Source: Bacteroidota bacterium
GTDB lineage: Bacteria > Bacteroidota > Bacteroidia > Bacteroidales > JAGONC01
Direction: 5' to 3'
Assembly: GCA_022711405.1 (NCBI GenBank)
Contig: JAKLFC010000006.1
Coordinates: 62,001-126,000 of the forward strand
Length of the DNA stretch: 64,000 bases
Under the pieces are notes generated by a model. It worked only from the letters and a program-made list of their open reading frames with translations, made no database searches and was not told the DNA's origin. Position numbers and translations under genes: made by a program. Within the stretch, counting starts at the first letter, position 1, and each line of letters starts with the position of its first letter. This document shows, one piece after another, positions 7,263 through 15,830 of the stretch.

Positions 7263-9262
7263 AAAGAGAGATCCCCCAGTAAGGCTTCATCAGCCCGGTG
7301 TGGAAGTGTGACCTTCAGCAGGGGCTCCGAGTCCATTGCCCGGCGGATCGCTGTCATGGCTTCCGCATTCCTGGCCCAGCTTCGGCGGGCAATGCCGTTG
7401 TTCACGTCCCAGTGCAGCATCCTGCGCAGGCGGAGCTCCGCTTCATCGCTGCCATCCAGCAGCATTCCGAAGCCTCCGTTGATCACCTCGCCCCAGCCGA
7501 CGCCGCCACCGTTATGCAGCGATACCCACGTGGCTCCCCGGAACGCGTCGCCAATCACGTTCTGTACCGCCATATCGGCTGTGAACCTTGAACCGTCGTA
7601 GATATTGGCTGTTTCCCTGAAGGGGGAATCCGTTCCCGAAACATCATGATGATCCCGGCCCAGTACGATCGGAGCGCTAACCCTGCCATCGCGGATGGCC
7701 CTGTTGAAGGCCGCCGCAATTTCGATCCTGCCCGGTGCATCGGCATAAAGAATCCTTGCCTGCGAGCCGACCACCAGCCTGTTCCTCCCCGCCTCCCTGA
7801 TCCAGTGGATGTTATCGTTCATCTGCTCCCGGATGTCTTCGGGAGCCTTGCCGGCAAGCTGCTTCATGACATCCAGGGCAATGGTGTCGGTCAGCTCCAG
7901 GTCCTTCGGATCGCCGGAAGTGCATACCCAGCGGAAAGGACCAAAACCATAGTCAAAGAACAGTGGTCCCATGATATTCTCCACATAGGAAGGATAACGG
8001 TATGACCCACTGTCTTTAAAAATATCCGCACCTGCCCTCCCTGCTTCAAGAAGGAATGCATTCCCGTAATCCCAGAAATACATACCCCTGGCGGAAACCC
8101 TGTTGATGGCCTCCACCTGCCTCCGTAACGATTCCGAAACATGCGATCTGAACGACACCGGATCTCTGACCATCAATTCATTGGACTCTTCAAAGGTCAG
8201 TCCCGCCGGGTAATAACCACCCGCATACGGATTATGAAGCGAAGTCTGGTCTGATCCAAGGTCGATGGCGATATTCTCCCGGGCCAGTTTTTCCCACAGA
8301 TCGACCACATTGCCCTGGTAGCCCAGGGAAACAGCCTCCTGCGCGCATTGGGCGTTGATCATGCGTTCGATCAGACGGTCGGGATCGGAATATACCTCAT
8401 CGAGCCATCCCTGTGCATGGCGTTTCTGTGTCGCCTTGGGATTGATCTCTGCGATAACGCCGATACATCCTGCAATCACGGCTGCCTTTGCCTGCGCGCC
8501 CGACATCCCTCCCAATCCGGAAGTGACATAGATCTTTCCTTTTATATCGCCCTGTTTCAGCATCCTTGCTGCATTCATAAGCGTGATCGTAGTTCCGTGT
8601 ACGATACCCTGCGGCCCGATGTACATGTACGATCCGGCTGTCATCTGGCCGTACTGGGTCACACCCAGTGCATTAAACTTTTCATAATCATCACGTGATG
8701 AATAGTTGGGAACCATCATCCCATTGGTCACCACCACACGGGGAGCTTCACGGTGCGAGGGAAAAAGCCCCAGTGGGTGCCCGGAATACATCACCAGCGT
8801 CTGCTCATCGGTCATGGTGGCCAGGTACTTCATCGTCAGCAGGTACTGGGCCCAGTTCTGGAAAACAGCACCGTTGCCGCCATAGGTGATCAGCTCATGG
8901 GGATGCTGGGCCACCGCCTCATCCAGATTGTTCTGGATCATCAGCATGATACCGGCAGCCTGCAGGGATTGATAAGGATATTGATGGATAGGCCGTGCAA
9001 AGATCCTGTAATCGGGACGGAAACGGTACATGTAGATACGGCCGTAATTTTTCAGCTCCTCTGCAAATTCAGGGGCAAGGACGGAATGAAATCCGGGATC
9101 AAAATAGCGAAGTGAATTCCTTACCGCCAGCTGCTTCTCACCGGGGGTGAGGATGTCCTTGCGCACAGGCGCGTGATTGATGGTGGTATCCCAGGATTTG
9201 CTTTCCGGCAGCCGGTCCGGAATACCCTGTAAAATTGCTTTTTTAAAATCCGTGATGGTCAT
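7259..9262 (-). CDS. hutU: Urocanate hydratase
   Basis: Second enzyme of histidine degradation: converts urocanate to 4-imidazolone-5-propionate using tightly bound NAD+ as electrophile. The 667-aa length fits the longer urocanase form rather than the roughly 555-aa Pseudomonas type. Diagnostic stretches are YGGNGAVFQNWAQYL near the N terminus, the NAD-binding GLGGMSGAQAKAAV, ENIMGPLFFDYGFGPFRWVC with the conserved Cys, and HNGGGVGWGEVINGGFG near the C terminus. No hutH, hutI or formiminotransferase gene is nearby, so the gene stands alone here. It is transcribed divergently from the MEMO-family gene. Confidence 0.96.
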   Translation of the reverse strand: MTITDFKKAILQGIPDRLPESKSWDTTINHAPVRKDILTPGEKQLAVRNSLRYFDPGFHSVLAPEFAEELKNYGRIYMYRFRPDYRIFARPIHQYPYQSLQAAGIMLMIQNNLDEAVAQHPHELITYGGNGAVFQNWAQYLLTMKYLATMTDEQTLVMYSGHPLGLFPSHREAPRVVVTNGMMVPNYSSRDDYEKFNALGVTQYGQMTAGSYMYIGPQGIVHGTTITLMNAARMLKQGDIKGKIYVTSGLGGMSGAQAKAAVIAGCIGVIAEINPKATQKRHAQGWLDEVYSDPDRLIERMINAQCAQEAVSLGYQGNVVDLWEKLARENIAIDLGSDQTSLHNPYAGGYYPAGLTFEESNELMVRDPVSFRSHVSESLRRQVEAINRVSARGMYFWDYGNAFLLEAGRAGADIFKDSGSYRYPSYVENIMGPLFFDYGFGPFRWVCTSGDPKDLELTDTIALDVMKQLAGKAPEDIREQMNDNIHWIREAGRNRLVVGSQARILYADAPGRIEIAAAFNRAIRDGRVSAPIVLGRDHHDVSGTDSPFRETANIYDGSRFTADMAVQNVIGDAFRGATWVSLHNGGGVGWGEVINGGFGMLLDGSDEAELRLRRMLHWDVNNGIARRSWARNAEAMTAIRRAMDSEPLLKVTLPHRADEALLGDLSF

Positions 9263-9286
9263 GGTGTTCCTCTTTCTATGTCAGGA

Positions 9287-9294
9287 CAAAATTA
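9287..9294 (-). promoter_or_regulatory. -7 element for hutU
   Basis: The minus strand reads TAATTTTG, matching TAnnTTTG, 24 bp upstream of the hutU ATG. Confidence 0.4.
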
Positions 9295-9300
9295 AGATAA

Positions 9301-9333
9301 TTGACGATTTCTTGTTGTTGTGGTTTATCTTTG
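9301..9333 (+). promoter_or_regulatory. Promoter candidate for the MEMO-family gene
   Basis: TTG (9301-9303), a 22-bp spacer and TATCTTTG (9326-9333) fit the Bacteroidota pattern. The resulting leader of about 150 nt would contain the GC-rich palindrome at 9419-9475, which lies between this promoter and the gene. Confidence 0.4.
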
Positions 9334-9418
9334 TCTGAAGGAATTATGATGATTACCACGGATTTTCTTTTCATCTCAATGAGAACGACGTATCTTTTAC
9401 CACAGAGGAATTCACTCT

Positions 9419-9475
9419 GTACCCCTCCCCCGTCCCCTCCCCTGCTAGCAGGGGAGGGGTGTAGGGGTGGGGTAC
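9419..9475. repeat. GC-rich palindromic repeat, copy A
   Basis: A 57-bp element starting GTACCCCT and ending GGGGTAC, centred on a perfect 26-bp palindrome (9434-9459: CCCCTCCCCTGCT and its complement). It is nearly the reverse complement of copy B at 13434-13490 and related to copy C at 39377-39426. It lies in the divergent intergenic region of hutU and the MEMO gene, so it is not simply a terminator. Confidence 0.85.
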
Positions 9476-9492
9476 ATTAAAACTATATTACC

Positions 9493-10599
9493 ATGACAGA
9501 ATTAAAGAACAGATATCTTCTATATACATTTCTTATGATCATGGCAGCAGATTTCAGTAAACCGGCAAGCTCTCAGGAGCTGAAAATCAGGCAACCGGTA
9601 GATACGGTCGGCTTTGCCCATCTTGACTGGCAGATGGACAGCATCATGGCTCGTATCATTCGCCTGGGCTATGATGAAAAGGATGGAATCGACGAAGGTG
9701 TTTGCTTGCTGAGCAGCCGACTGATACGGTCTGTGATCTGCCCACATGATGATTATTCTTATATCGGAAAGATGTATCCTGCAGTATTGAGTTGCATGAA
9801 GACAAAAACCATTGTTCTTTTTGGCGTGGCTCACAAAGCAAAACAATTCGGGCTGGAGAATGTGCTGGTCTTCGACAGTTATGATTCCTGGCAGGGACCC
9901 TATGGACCTGTAAAGATATCAAGCGCACGTGAAGAACTCATGCAGGAACTACCCCGTGATCTTTTTCAGGTAAACGATTCATTGCAGACCACCGAGCATT
10001 CCCTGGAAGCCCTCATCCCCTTTTTGCAGTACTTCAACAAGGAGGTAGAGATTGTCCCAATCCTGGTACCGTACATGTCGTTTGAACGTATGGATAAAAT
10101 TTCGCAGGCTTTGGCAGAAGCAATTGATAATGTCAACAAACAGCATGGGTGGCAATGGGGCAGTACTATAGGGATTGTGATCAGTTCGGACGCTGTGCAC
10201 TACGGTGATGAAGACTGGGGGGGCAGCAATTACGCTTTTTACGGGACCGACTCATCAGGCTACCAGAAAGCAGTAGCCCATGAATGGGAGATCATCCGGT
10301 CCATCACGGGTGAATTGGATCCGGTAAACGTCGGGAGGTTCGTGGATTACACGGTACAGGAAAACGATTACAGGGCCTATAAATGGACATGGTGCGGGCG
10401 GTATTCAATACCCATGGGATTACTGACGAGCTATTATCTTTCGCAACAGCCCGGACAGGAACCATTGTTCGGGATCCCAGCCGGATATCAGACAAGTATT
10501 GACCACGATCCCCTGAAGGTGGATGATCTGCGAATGGGGGTGACGGCCCCGGCGACGATGAGGCACTGGGTTGGGTATGCCGGAATTGTCTACAAATAG
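9493..10599 (+). CDS. MEMO-family protein (AmmeMemoRadiSam system protein B-like), exported
   Basis: A 368-aa protein of the MEMO fold, related to non-haem-iron dioxygenase-like proteins. The family motif region is ICPHDDYSYIGKMYP, where most relatives read PHAGYxYSG, followed by IVLFGVAHKAK and the C-terminal portion TEHSLEALIPFLQY, SSDAVHYGDED and AVAHEWEII. The first roughly 28 residues (hydrophobic YLLYTFLMIMA, then ASSQE) look like a signal peptide, unlike the usual cytosolic members. The radical-SAM and AMMECR1 partners that often accompany bacterial MEMO genes are not visible nearby. His and Asp metal ligands are present, but the substrate is unknown. Confidence 0.8.
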   Translation: MTELKNRYLLYTFLMIMAADFSKPASSQELKIRQPVDTVGFAHLDWQMDSIMARIIRLGYDEKDGIDEGVCLLSSRLIRSVICPHDDYSYIGKMYPAVLSCMKTKTIVLFGVAHKAKQFGLENVLVFDSYDSWQGPYGPVKISSAREELMQELPRDLFQVNDSLQTTEHSLEALIPFLQYFNKEVEIVPILVPYMSFERMDKISQALAEAIDNVNKQHGWQWGSTIGIVISSDAVHYGDEDWGGSNYAFYGTDSSGYQKAVAHEWEIIRSITGELDPVNVGRFVDYTVQENDYRAYKWTWCGRYSIPMGLLTSYYLSQQPGQEPLFGIPAGYQTSIDHDPLKVDDLRMGVTAPATMRHWVGYAGIVYK

Positions 10600-10604
10600 A
10601 ATCA

Positions 10605-10649
10605 TTTAGTTTAACCACGGAGAGCACGGAGGAGTGCACGGAGAACACG
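10605..10649 (+). repeat. Inverted repeat, left arm of GxxExxY cassette
   Basis: This 45-bp arm (TTTAGTTTAACCACGGAGAG...) is the reverse complement of 11035-11079, with one mismatch seen by eye. The two arms enclose the GxxExxY gene. Confidence 0.85.
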
Positions 10650-10654
10650 GAAAT

Positions 10655-11026
10655 CTAATACACTACCCTTCTCATACCATCCTTTAAATATTTCACGTTA
10701 AAATTGATCAATAAACCGACTCTGCAGCCTGATAATTTCATGTATGTAAGTATCTGGGCCAGGTGTACTTCATTGAGCACTTCTACTGATTTGACTTCAA
10801 CGATGACTTTATTTTCGATTAAAATATCAAGCCGGTAACCTATTTCAAGTTTGACCTCCTCATAAATCAATGGTAGAGCCTTTTGTCTTTCAATTATCAA
10901 CCCATGTTTCGATAGTTCATAGGCCAGGCATTCTTCATAAGATGATTCCAGTAGTCCAGGTCCTAGATTCGAATGAACCCTGATGGCACAACCTATGATT
11001 TTCTCCGTTAACTCCTGATGTATCAT
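10655..11026 (-). CDS. GxxExxY protein
   Basis: A small protein (123 aa from the ATG at 11026) of the GxxExxY family. It shows LGPGLLESSYEECLAYEL with the family GxxExxY core, the QKALPLIYE stretch, and YRLDILIENKVIVEVKSV, an arrangement like the D and ExK of PD-(D/E)XK nucleases. It ends GLLINFNVKYLKDGMRRVV. The biochemical activity is unproven as far as I know. A longer frame starting at 11050 would put its first codons in the inverted repeat, so the ATG outside the repeat is preferred. The gene sits alone between the two arms of a 45-bp inverted repeat, like cargo of a small mobile unit. Confidence 0.85.
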   Translation of the reverse strand: MIHQELTEKIIGCAIRVHSNLGPGLLESSYEECLAYELSKHGLIIERQKALPLIYEEVKLEIGYRLDILIENKVIVEVKSVEVLNEVHLAQILTYMKLSGCRVGLLINFNVKYLKDGMRRVVY

Positions 11027-11034
11027 ATCCCCTT

Positions 11035-11079
11035 CGTGTTCTCCGTACACTCCTCCGTGCTCTCCGTGGTTAAACTAAA
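11035..11079 (-). repeat. Inverted repeat, right arm of GxxExxY cassette
   Basis: Reverse complement of 10605-10649. Arm to arm the unit spans 475 bp (10605-11079). A diverged piece of the same motif recurs at 37181-37221. Confidence 0.85.
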
Positions 11080-11322
11080 ATATCATTAACTATAAAGATG
11101 GATCCATATGTATTAATCCGGAATATCCTATTTTTGTTACCCTTGACCCATCATTTTTTTCCATGTAATGAATAAAATTCCTATCCAAAGGATTTCAACG
11201 CATTATCGGCATAGCAACTGCATGCCCACCAACTCCCCGATCGTATGGAAAAAACTTGAGCAACTATTTTGATATATCCATATCTCCACCTATTTTTACC
11301 AATCCATTTAACCTCACGATTT

Positions 11323-12642
11323 ATGAAGAAAGTATTGACCGCGCTTTTGTTTTTGCTGTTGCCTTCCCTTTTGTTTGCCGGTGGTTCAGGCCAAATCCCG
11401 ACACTGCTCAACATCCGTGTGGAGTTTATCCTGTTTGGGCTGACACTGCTTGGAGTGGCTTTTTTCCACAAGCAAACGTTAATGGTTGCCCTGATCGGAC
11501 TGGCAGTGATCCTTGCTTTCAAGTTCATATTTGATCCCGGATTCAATTTACTGGAACATCTTTTCGGACATAATTCCTTCCAGGACCAGATCCTGCATTC
11601 ACATCTCCGTCAGGGTGAGTGGACGATCCTTCTGAACCTGCTGGGACTTCTGGTGGGATTTGCCATCCTTTCCAAACATTTTGAAGAATCGGAGGTACCT
11701 GACTGGCTGCCAAAACTCCTTCCGGATAACTGGAAGGGGCCTCTCTTGCTGCTTTGCATGGTATTCGTGCTATCCTCCTTCCTTGATAATATTGCTGCCG
11801 CGATGATTGGGGGTACCATCGCGCTGGTGGTATTCAAGGGCAAGGTGCACATCGGTTATCTGGCGGGGATCGTGGCGGCGAGCAACGCGGGCGGTTCGGG
11901 TAGTGTCATTGGAGATACGACCACCACAATGATGTGGATCTCCGGGGTTCCGGCGCTGAATGTACTGCACGCCTACATTGCCGCATTCGCTGCCCTGGCT
12001 TGCTTTGCGATCATCGCTTCCTTCCAGCAGCATAAATACCAGAAGATCCAGCGGGATCCTTCAAGAGGGTACAATATACGCTGGAACAAACTGTTCCTGG
12101 TGGTGGGAATCCTTGCGGGCACCATCCTGACCAATATATTGTTTGATTTCCCGGCGCTTGGAGTATGGATCGCCATCCTTGTAGGAGCCATTTTCGTTAA
12201 AACTCCGTGGCATGAAGCCCGTACCGCGTTGCCCGGCTCGATTTTCCTTCTGTCGCTGGTCACCTGTGCCTCCATGATGCCGGTGGATCAGCTGCCTCCC
12301 GCCTCCTGGCAATCTGCGTTCGTACTTGGATTCGTTTCTTCGGTCTTTGATAATATCCCATTGACCAAACTGGCGCTTGAACAGGGAGGTTTCGACTGGG
12401 GCATGCTGGCGTATGCTGTTGGTTTCGGAGGATCAATGGTCTGGTTTGGATCTTCGGCAGGAGTTGCGATCTCCAATAAGTTCCATGAAGCAAAATCTGT
12501 GGCCCGGTGGCTGGCCAACGGCTGGCACGTAGCTGTGGCATATGTGGTGGGATTCCTGATCCTGCTGGGAGTCTACGGATGGCACCCTGAAGAGATCGTT
12601 AAAAAAGAAGGTGCGACGCCTACAGAACAGGTTATTCATTAA
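11323..12642 (+). CDS. NhaD/ArsB-type membrane transporter (ion transporter superfamily)
   Basis: A polytopic membrane protein of about 439 aa from the ATG before KKVLTALLFLLLP; a longer frame back to 11269 lacks a plausible start context. It has a signal-anchor-like N terminus and about eleven hydrophobic segments. Two related hallmarks of the superfamily appear: SSFLDNIAAAMIGGTIALVV with ASNAGGSGSVIGDTTTTMMW in the first half, and SSVFDNIPLTKLAL with GFGGSMVWFGSSAGVAISN in the second. The GDTTTTMMW segment resembles NhaD Na+/H+ antiporters, but citrate or other anion transport cannot be excluded, so no gene symbol is assigned. It is a stand-alone unit. Confidence 0.75.
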   Translation: MKKVLTALLFLLLPSLLFAGGSGQIPTLLNIRVEFILFGLTLLGVAFFHKQTLMVALIGLAVILAFKFIFDPGFNLLEHLFGHNSFQDQILHSHLRQGEWTILLNLLGLLVGFAILSKHFEESEVPDWLPKLLPDNWKGPLLLLCMVFVLSSFLDNIAAAMIGGTIALVVFKGKVHIGYLAGIVAASNAGGSGSVIGDTTTTMMWISGVPALNVLHAYIAAFAALACFAIIASFQQHKYQKIQRDPSRGYNIRWNKLFLVVGILAGTILTNILFDFPALGVWIAILVGAIFVKTPWHEARTALPGSIFLLSLVTCASMMPVDQLPPASWQSAFVLGFVSSVFDNIPLTKLALEQGGFDWGMLAYAVGFGGSMVWFGSSAGVAISNKFHEAKSVARWLANGWHVAVAYVVGFLILLGVYGWHPEEIVKKEGATPTEQVIH

Positions 12643-12676
12643 AGGCATAAGGCATAAGGCACAAGGGGAAGGTACC

Positions 12677-13411
12677 TTATTTAAGGTTTCTGATCCTTAG
12701 TTCAGTGGATGGGACATCCCTTAAAAGTTCAACAAGTACGGTAACATCGGTTTCGCCATAGTGGTATGGATAGAGTATGTCGGGATGAAACAAACGTACT
12801 GCCTGGCTGACCATCTCCGGTGTCATGGTATAGGGGAGGTTCATCGGCAGAAAGGCGCAATAGATATCCTTCAGACCGGCCATCTCGGGTATGTTCTCCG
12901 TATCCCCTGCCACGTAGATTTTTTTGTCTCCGAAACGAATTACGTAACCGTTGCCGACACCCTTCGGATGAAAAGGTTCTCCGTTGCTTCGTTTATGAAC
13001 GATGTTATAGGCCGGAACAGCCTGGATGGTGATCCCCTCAACCGTTCTCTCATCTCCGTTTTTCATGGCGATCCCGTCCGGAAGCTTTTCCAGGCAGGAT
13101 TCGGTACAGATAGCCACCGTCCCCGGTTTGGTGATCTTATCCATGGCCGCTACATCGAGGTGATCCCCGTGGTGATGCGTGACCAGGATCAGATCAGCGT
13201 CGGGAAGAGACTCATAATCAGCATATTGATCTACCGGATCAACGTGAAGGACTTTATCATTCCATGTAAACATTAGCGTGCCATGTCCGATGAAGGTCAT
13301 GGTCAGTATACCGGAGGATGTCCGGATCGTATCGGATTGCAATTTTGTCTGCGCCATGACATGAATACTATTCAGGGATATCAGGATAAAAAACAACAAA
13401 CGGGTCTTCAT
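12677..13411 (-). CDS. Exported MBL-fold metal-dependent hydrolase
   Basis: A metallo-beta-lactamase-fold protein of about 244 aa from the ATG at 13411; upstream in-frame codons run into the palindromic repeat and are unlikely to be translated. The signal peptide is TRLLFFILISLNSIHVMAQ. The metal-binding motif THHHGDHLD, a VAGDTENIPEM Asp and a C-terminal YPYHYGETD His are all visible. The short single-domain form resembles UlaG/UPF0173-type hydrolases, but being exported is unusual for lactonases of that group. The substrate is unknown. It is divergent from the PLP decarboxylase. Confidence 0.8.
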   Translation of the reverse strand: MKTRLLFFILISLNSIHVMAQTKLQSDTIRTSSGILTMTFIGHGTLMFTWNDKVLHVDPVDQYADYESLPDADLILVTHHHGDHLDVAAMDKITKPGTVAICTESCLEKLPDGIAMKNGDERTVEGITIQAVPAYNIVHKRSNGEPFHPKGVGNGYVIRFGDKKIYVAGDTENIPEMAGLKDIYCAFLPMNLPYTMTPEMVSQAVRLFHPDILYPYHYGETDVTVLVELLRDVPSTELRIRNLK

Positions 13412-13433
13412 GGGAAATCGCATTAGGTTATAT

Positions 13434-13490
13434 GTACCCCACCCCTGCACCCCTCCCCTGCTAGCAGGGGAGGGGACGGGGGAGGGGTAA
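13434..13490. repeat. GC-rich palindromic repeat, copy B
   Basis: Core 26-bp perfect palindrome at 13450-13475, identical to that of copy A. The asymmetric flanks show that copy B is inverted relative to copy A with only about two differences over 57 bp. It lies between the divergent MBL and decarboxylase genes. Confidence 0.85.
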
Positions 13491-13683
13491 AAGGGTAAAT
13501 TCCCCGGTGCTTGCGCCGGAATTAGGGTCCAGGGCTTGCCCTGGGATTCTTCCAGTGATTTGCAATGTCATGTACTGGCATTAAGTCATTTCGTGATAAC
13601 AGGATATAAAAATACAAGAATTTTCGGGATACTACTTATCCGTCAATTCTGTACTTTTATATCTGGATGCAAAGATAAAACGA
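13491..13683. other. Intergenic region between MBL hydrolase and decarboxylase
   Basis: Non-coding. It contains a small imperfect repeat (CTTGCGCCGG / GGGCTTGCCCTGGG, about 13511-13546). A minus-strand TATCTTTG at 13670-13677 could drive the MBL gene. No clear plus-strand promoter was found. Confidence 0.4.
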
Positions 13684-15105
13684 ATGATAACAACAAGTGA
13701 ATTCCGGGATCAGGCTCACCGGTTCGTTGACTGGATGGCCGATTTTTTTGAGCAGGTAGAACATCTGCCTGTGAAATCCAGTGTCAAACCCGGGGAGATC
13801 TACCGGCAACTGCCGGAGTCCCCACCCGGAGCCGGGGAGACCATCGATCAGATCATGAAGGATTTTCAGCATATCATCATGCCGGGAATGACGCACTGGC
13901 AGAGCCCCAGCTTTTTTGCCTATTTCCCTGCCAACTCCAGCTATCCTTCGGTGCTGGCCGAGATGCTGACGGCCACGCTGGGCGCCCAGTGCATGGTCTG
14001 GGATACATCGCCCGCAGCTGCTGAGCTGGAAGAGAAAATGATGAACTGGCTCAGGCAAATGACCGGACTCCCCTCCAACTGGGACGGGGTGATCCAGGAT
14101 ACCGCCTCCGCTGCCACCCTGGTAGCCATCTTGTCGGCAAGGGAGAAATATTCTGATTTTCAAATCAATGAAACAGGAATTCATCATCAGAAATCCTTCC
14201 GTGTATACTGTACCTCCGAAACTCACTCCTCCCTTGAAAAAGCCGTGAAGATCGCCGGTCTCGGCAAAAACAACCTGATCCGGGTGGCAGTTGATGAACA
14301 GTTCAGGATGCGGCCGGAAGACCTGGAAAGAGCCATCGGGAGCGATCTGAGAAACGGCAAAGCTCCCCTGGCCGTCGTGGCCACCATCGGTACGACCAGC
14401 TCGACAGCCATCGATCCCCTGGAACCCATTGCAGCGATCTGCCGGAAATACGATACCTGGCTGCATGTGGACGCTGCACTGGCAGGCACAGCGCTGGTCC
14501 TCCCTGAATACAGGTGGATGATCCGTGGCATAGAAGACGCCGACAGCTTTGTCTTCAATCCCCACAAATGGATGTTCACCAATTTCGACTGCTCGGCCTA
14601 TTTTGTCAAAGACAGGGAAACATTGATACGAACCTTTGAGATCCTGCCGGAATACCTCAGGACAAAATCCCGCGGGATGGTGAACGATTACCGCGATTGG
14701 GGCATCGCCCTGGGAAGGAGGTTCAGGGCGCTGAAGCTCTGGTTCGTCATCCGGAACTTCGGGGTGCAGGGCATACAGGACAGGGTGAGGATGCACATCA
14801 CCCTCGCCCGTAACCTGGCACAGGAGATCGGAGAACATCCGGATTTCGAGCTGCTGAATATACCCCAGCTCAACACCGTATGCTTTCGCTACAGACCCTC
14901 CGGGATCACAACGGAACATGAGCTGGATGCACTCAACGAGAAGCTCCTGGCCACACTTAATTTAACAGGCAGGATATTTCTGTCACATACACGGCTGAAT
15001 GGAAAATACACCCTCCGTATGGTCACATCGCAGACATATGTCCAGGAAAAACATGTGATGATGGCATGGGATTTGATCCGCCGGACGGCCTCTCAGCTTG
15101 ACTAA
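13684..15105 (+). CDS. PLP-dependent group II amino-acid decarboxylase
   Basis: A 473-aa decarboxylase of the aromatic-L-amino-acid/tyrosine/tryptophan type. Seen in order: the substrate-side MTHWQSPSFFAYFPANSS, IQDTASAATLVAIL (phosphate/PLP ring region), VVATIGTTSSTAIDPL, LHVDAALAGTAL with the PLP-pyridine Asp, and NPHKWMFTNFDCSAYFV with the Schiff-base Lys295. The catalytic-loop Tyr region near LPEYLRTK is present. The product could be tyramine, tryptamine, phenethylamine or another amine; substrate cannot be read from sequence. The gene lies 21 bp upstream of a phosphopantetheinyl transferase and is probably co-transcribed with it. Confidence 0.9.
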   Translation: MITTSEFRDQAHRFVDWMADFFEQVEHLPVKSSVKPGEIYRQLPESPPGAGETIDQIMKDFQHIIMPGMTHWQSPSFFAYFPANSSYPSVLAEMLTATLGAQCMVWDTSPAAAELEEKMMNWLRQMTGLPSNWDGVIQDTASAATLVAILSAREKYSDFQINETGIHHQKSFRVYCTSETHSSLEKAVKIAGLGKNNLIRVAVDEQFRMRPEDLERAIGSDLRNGKAPLAVVATIGTTSSTAIDPLEPIAAICRKYDTWLHVDAALAGTALVLPEYRWMIRGIEDADSFVFNPHKWMFTNFDCSAYFVKDRETLIRTFEILPEYLRTKSRGMVNDYRDWGIALGRRFRALKLWFVIRNFGVQGIQDRVRMHITLARNLAQEIGEHPDFELLNIPQLNTVCFRYRPSGITTEHELDALNEKLLATLNLTGRIFLSHTRLNGKYTLRMVTSQTYVQEKHVMMAWDLIRRTASQLD

Positions 15106-15126
15106 TTCAAATGCAGGTGCACCACG

Positions 15127-15819
15127 ATGGTTGAAATTTACGCCACAAAGATCCTTCCCGCAGAGGAATACCTGGCCATGAAAGATGACCTGCTGTCCAT
15201 TCTGCCGGAACCTTCTGGGAGGAAGATCAACGCCTTCTTCCGTACCTCCGACGCCCAGCGCTCACTGTTTGGTGAACTGCTGGTCCGCCGCCTGGTCTGC
15301 GAAAAACTCGGCATCCCAAACAGGGATCTGGCGATCTCATTCGAAGAAAAGGGGAAACCCTTTGTGATGGGCTACCCGGTGCATTTCAACATGTCGCACA
15401 GCGGTGTGTGGGTTGTGGCAGCGGTTGCGTCAGCTCCTGTCGGTATCGATATCGAACAAATGAAACGCAGCAGGCTCGAAGTAGCCAGAAGGTTCTTTAC
15501 GGAGACGGAGTACGTTGACCTGATGAACAGACCCGAACCAGACCGCACCGAGTATTTCTACACGCTCTGGACCCTGAAGGAAAGCTACCTCAAGGCAGTG
15601 GGCAGAGGTCTTACCCTCCCCCTGAACAGTTTTACAGTAAGAATACAACATGGAGAATACAGGATCGATATTAATGGTAATTTTGTAACGATGAACACAC
15701 GGATCATTCCGCTGGAAAATGGATATAAAATGGCCGTTTGCGCATCGGAACCTCAAATCAGTCAGAACGTTACCCTGCTTCCGGCTGACCGTTACCCGGA
15801 AGTCTTTAATAAACTTTAA
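15127..15819 (+). CDS. 4'-phosphopantetheinyl transferase, Sfp type
   Basis: Transfers the phosphopantetheine arm of CoA to a serine of acyl- or peptidyl-carrier proteins. The 230-aa two-lobed length is that of the Sfp/Gsp class rather than AcpS. Core motifs are HFNMSHSGVWVVAAV, PVGIDIEQM (Mg-binding Asp and Glu) and FYTLWTLKESYLKAVGRGL (the WxxKESxxK signature). No polyketide or peptide synthetase is in the window, so it may serve fatty-acid synthesis or a distant cluster. It follows the decarboxylase by 21 bp and precedes the DUF1573 gene by 11 bp. Confidence 0.92.
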   Translation: MVEIYATKILPAEEYLAMKDDLLSILPEPSGRKINAFFRTSDAQRSLFGELLVRRLVCEKLGIPNRDLAISFEEKGKPFVMGYPVHFNMSHSGVWVVAAVASAPVGIDIEQMKRSRLEVARRFFTETEYVDLMNRPEPDRTEYFYTLWTLKESYLKAVGRGLTLPLNSFTVRIQHGEYRIDINGNFVTMNTRIIPLENGYKMAVCASEPQISQNVTLLPADRYPEVFNKL

Positions 15820-15830
15820 AACCATTTCAA

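Noticed and set aside
13657..14919. 420-codon open frame on the minus strand
   Set aside because: It is antisense to the clearly recognisable PLP decarboxylase, and its translation is low in hydrophobic cores and resembles no family.
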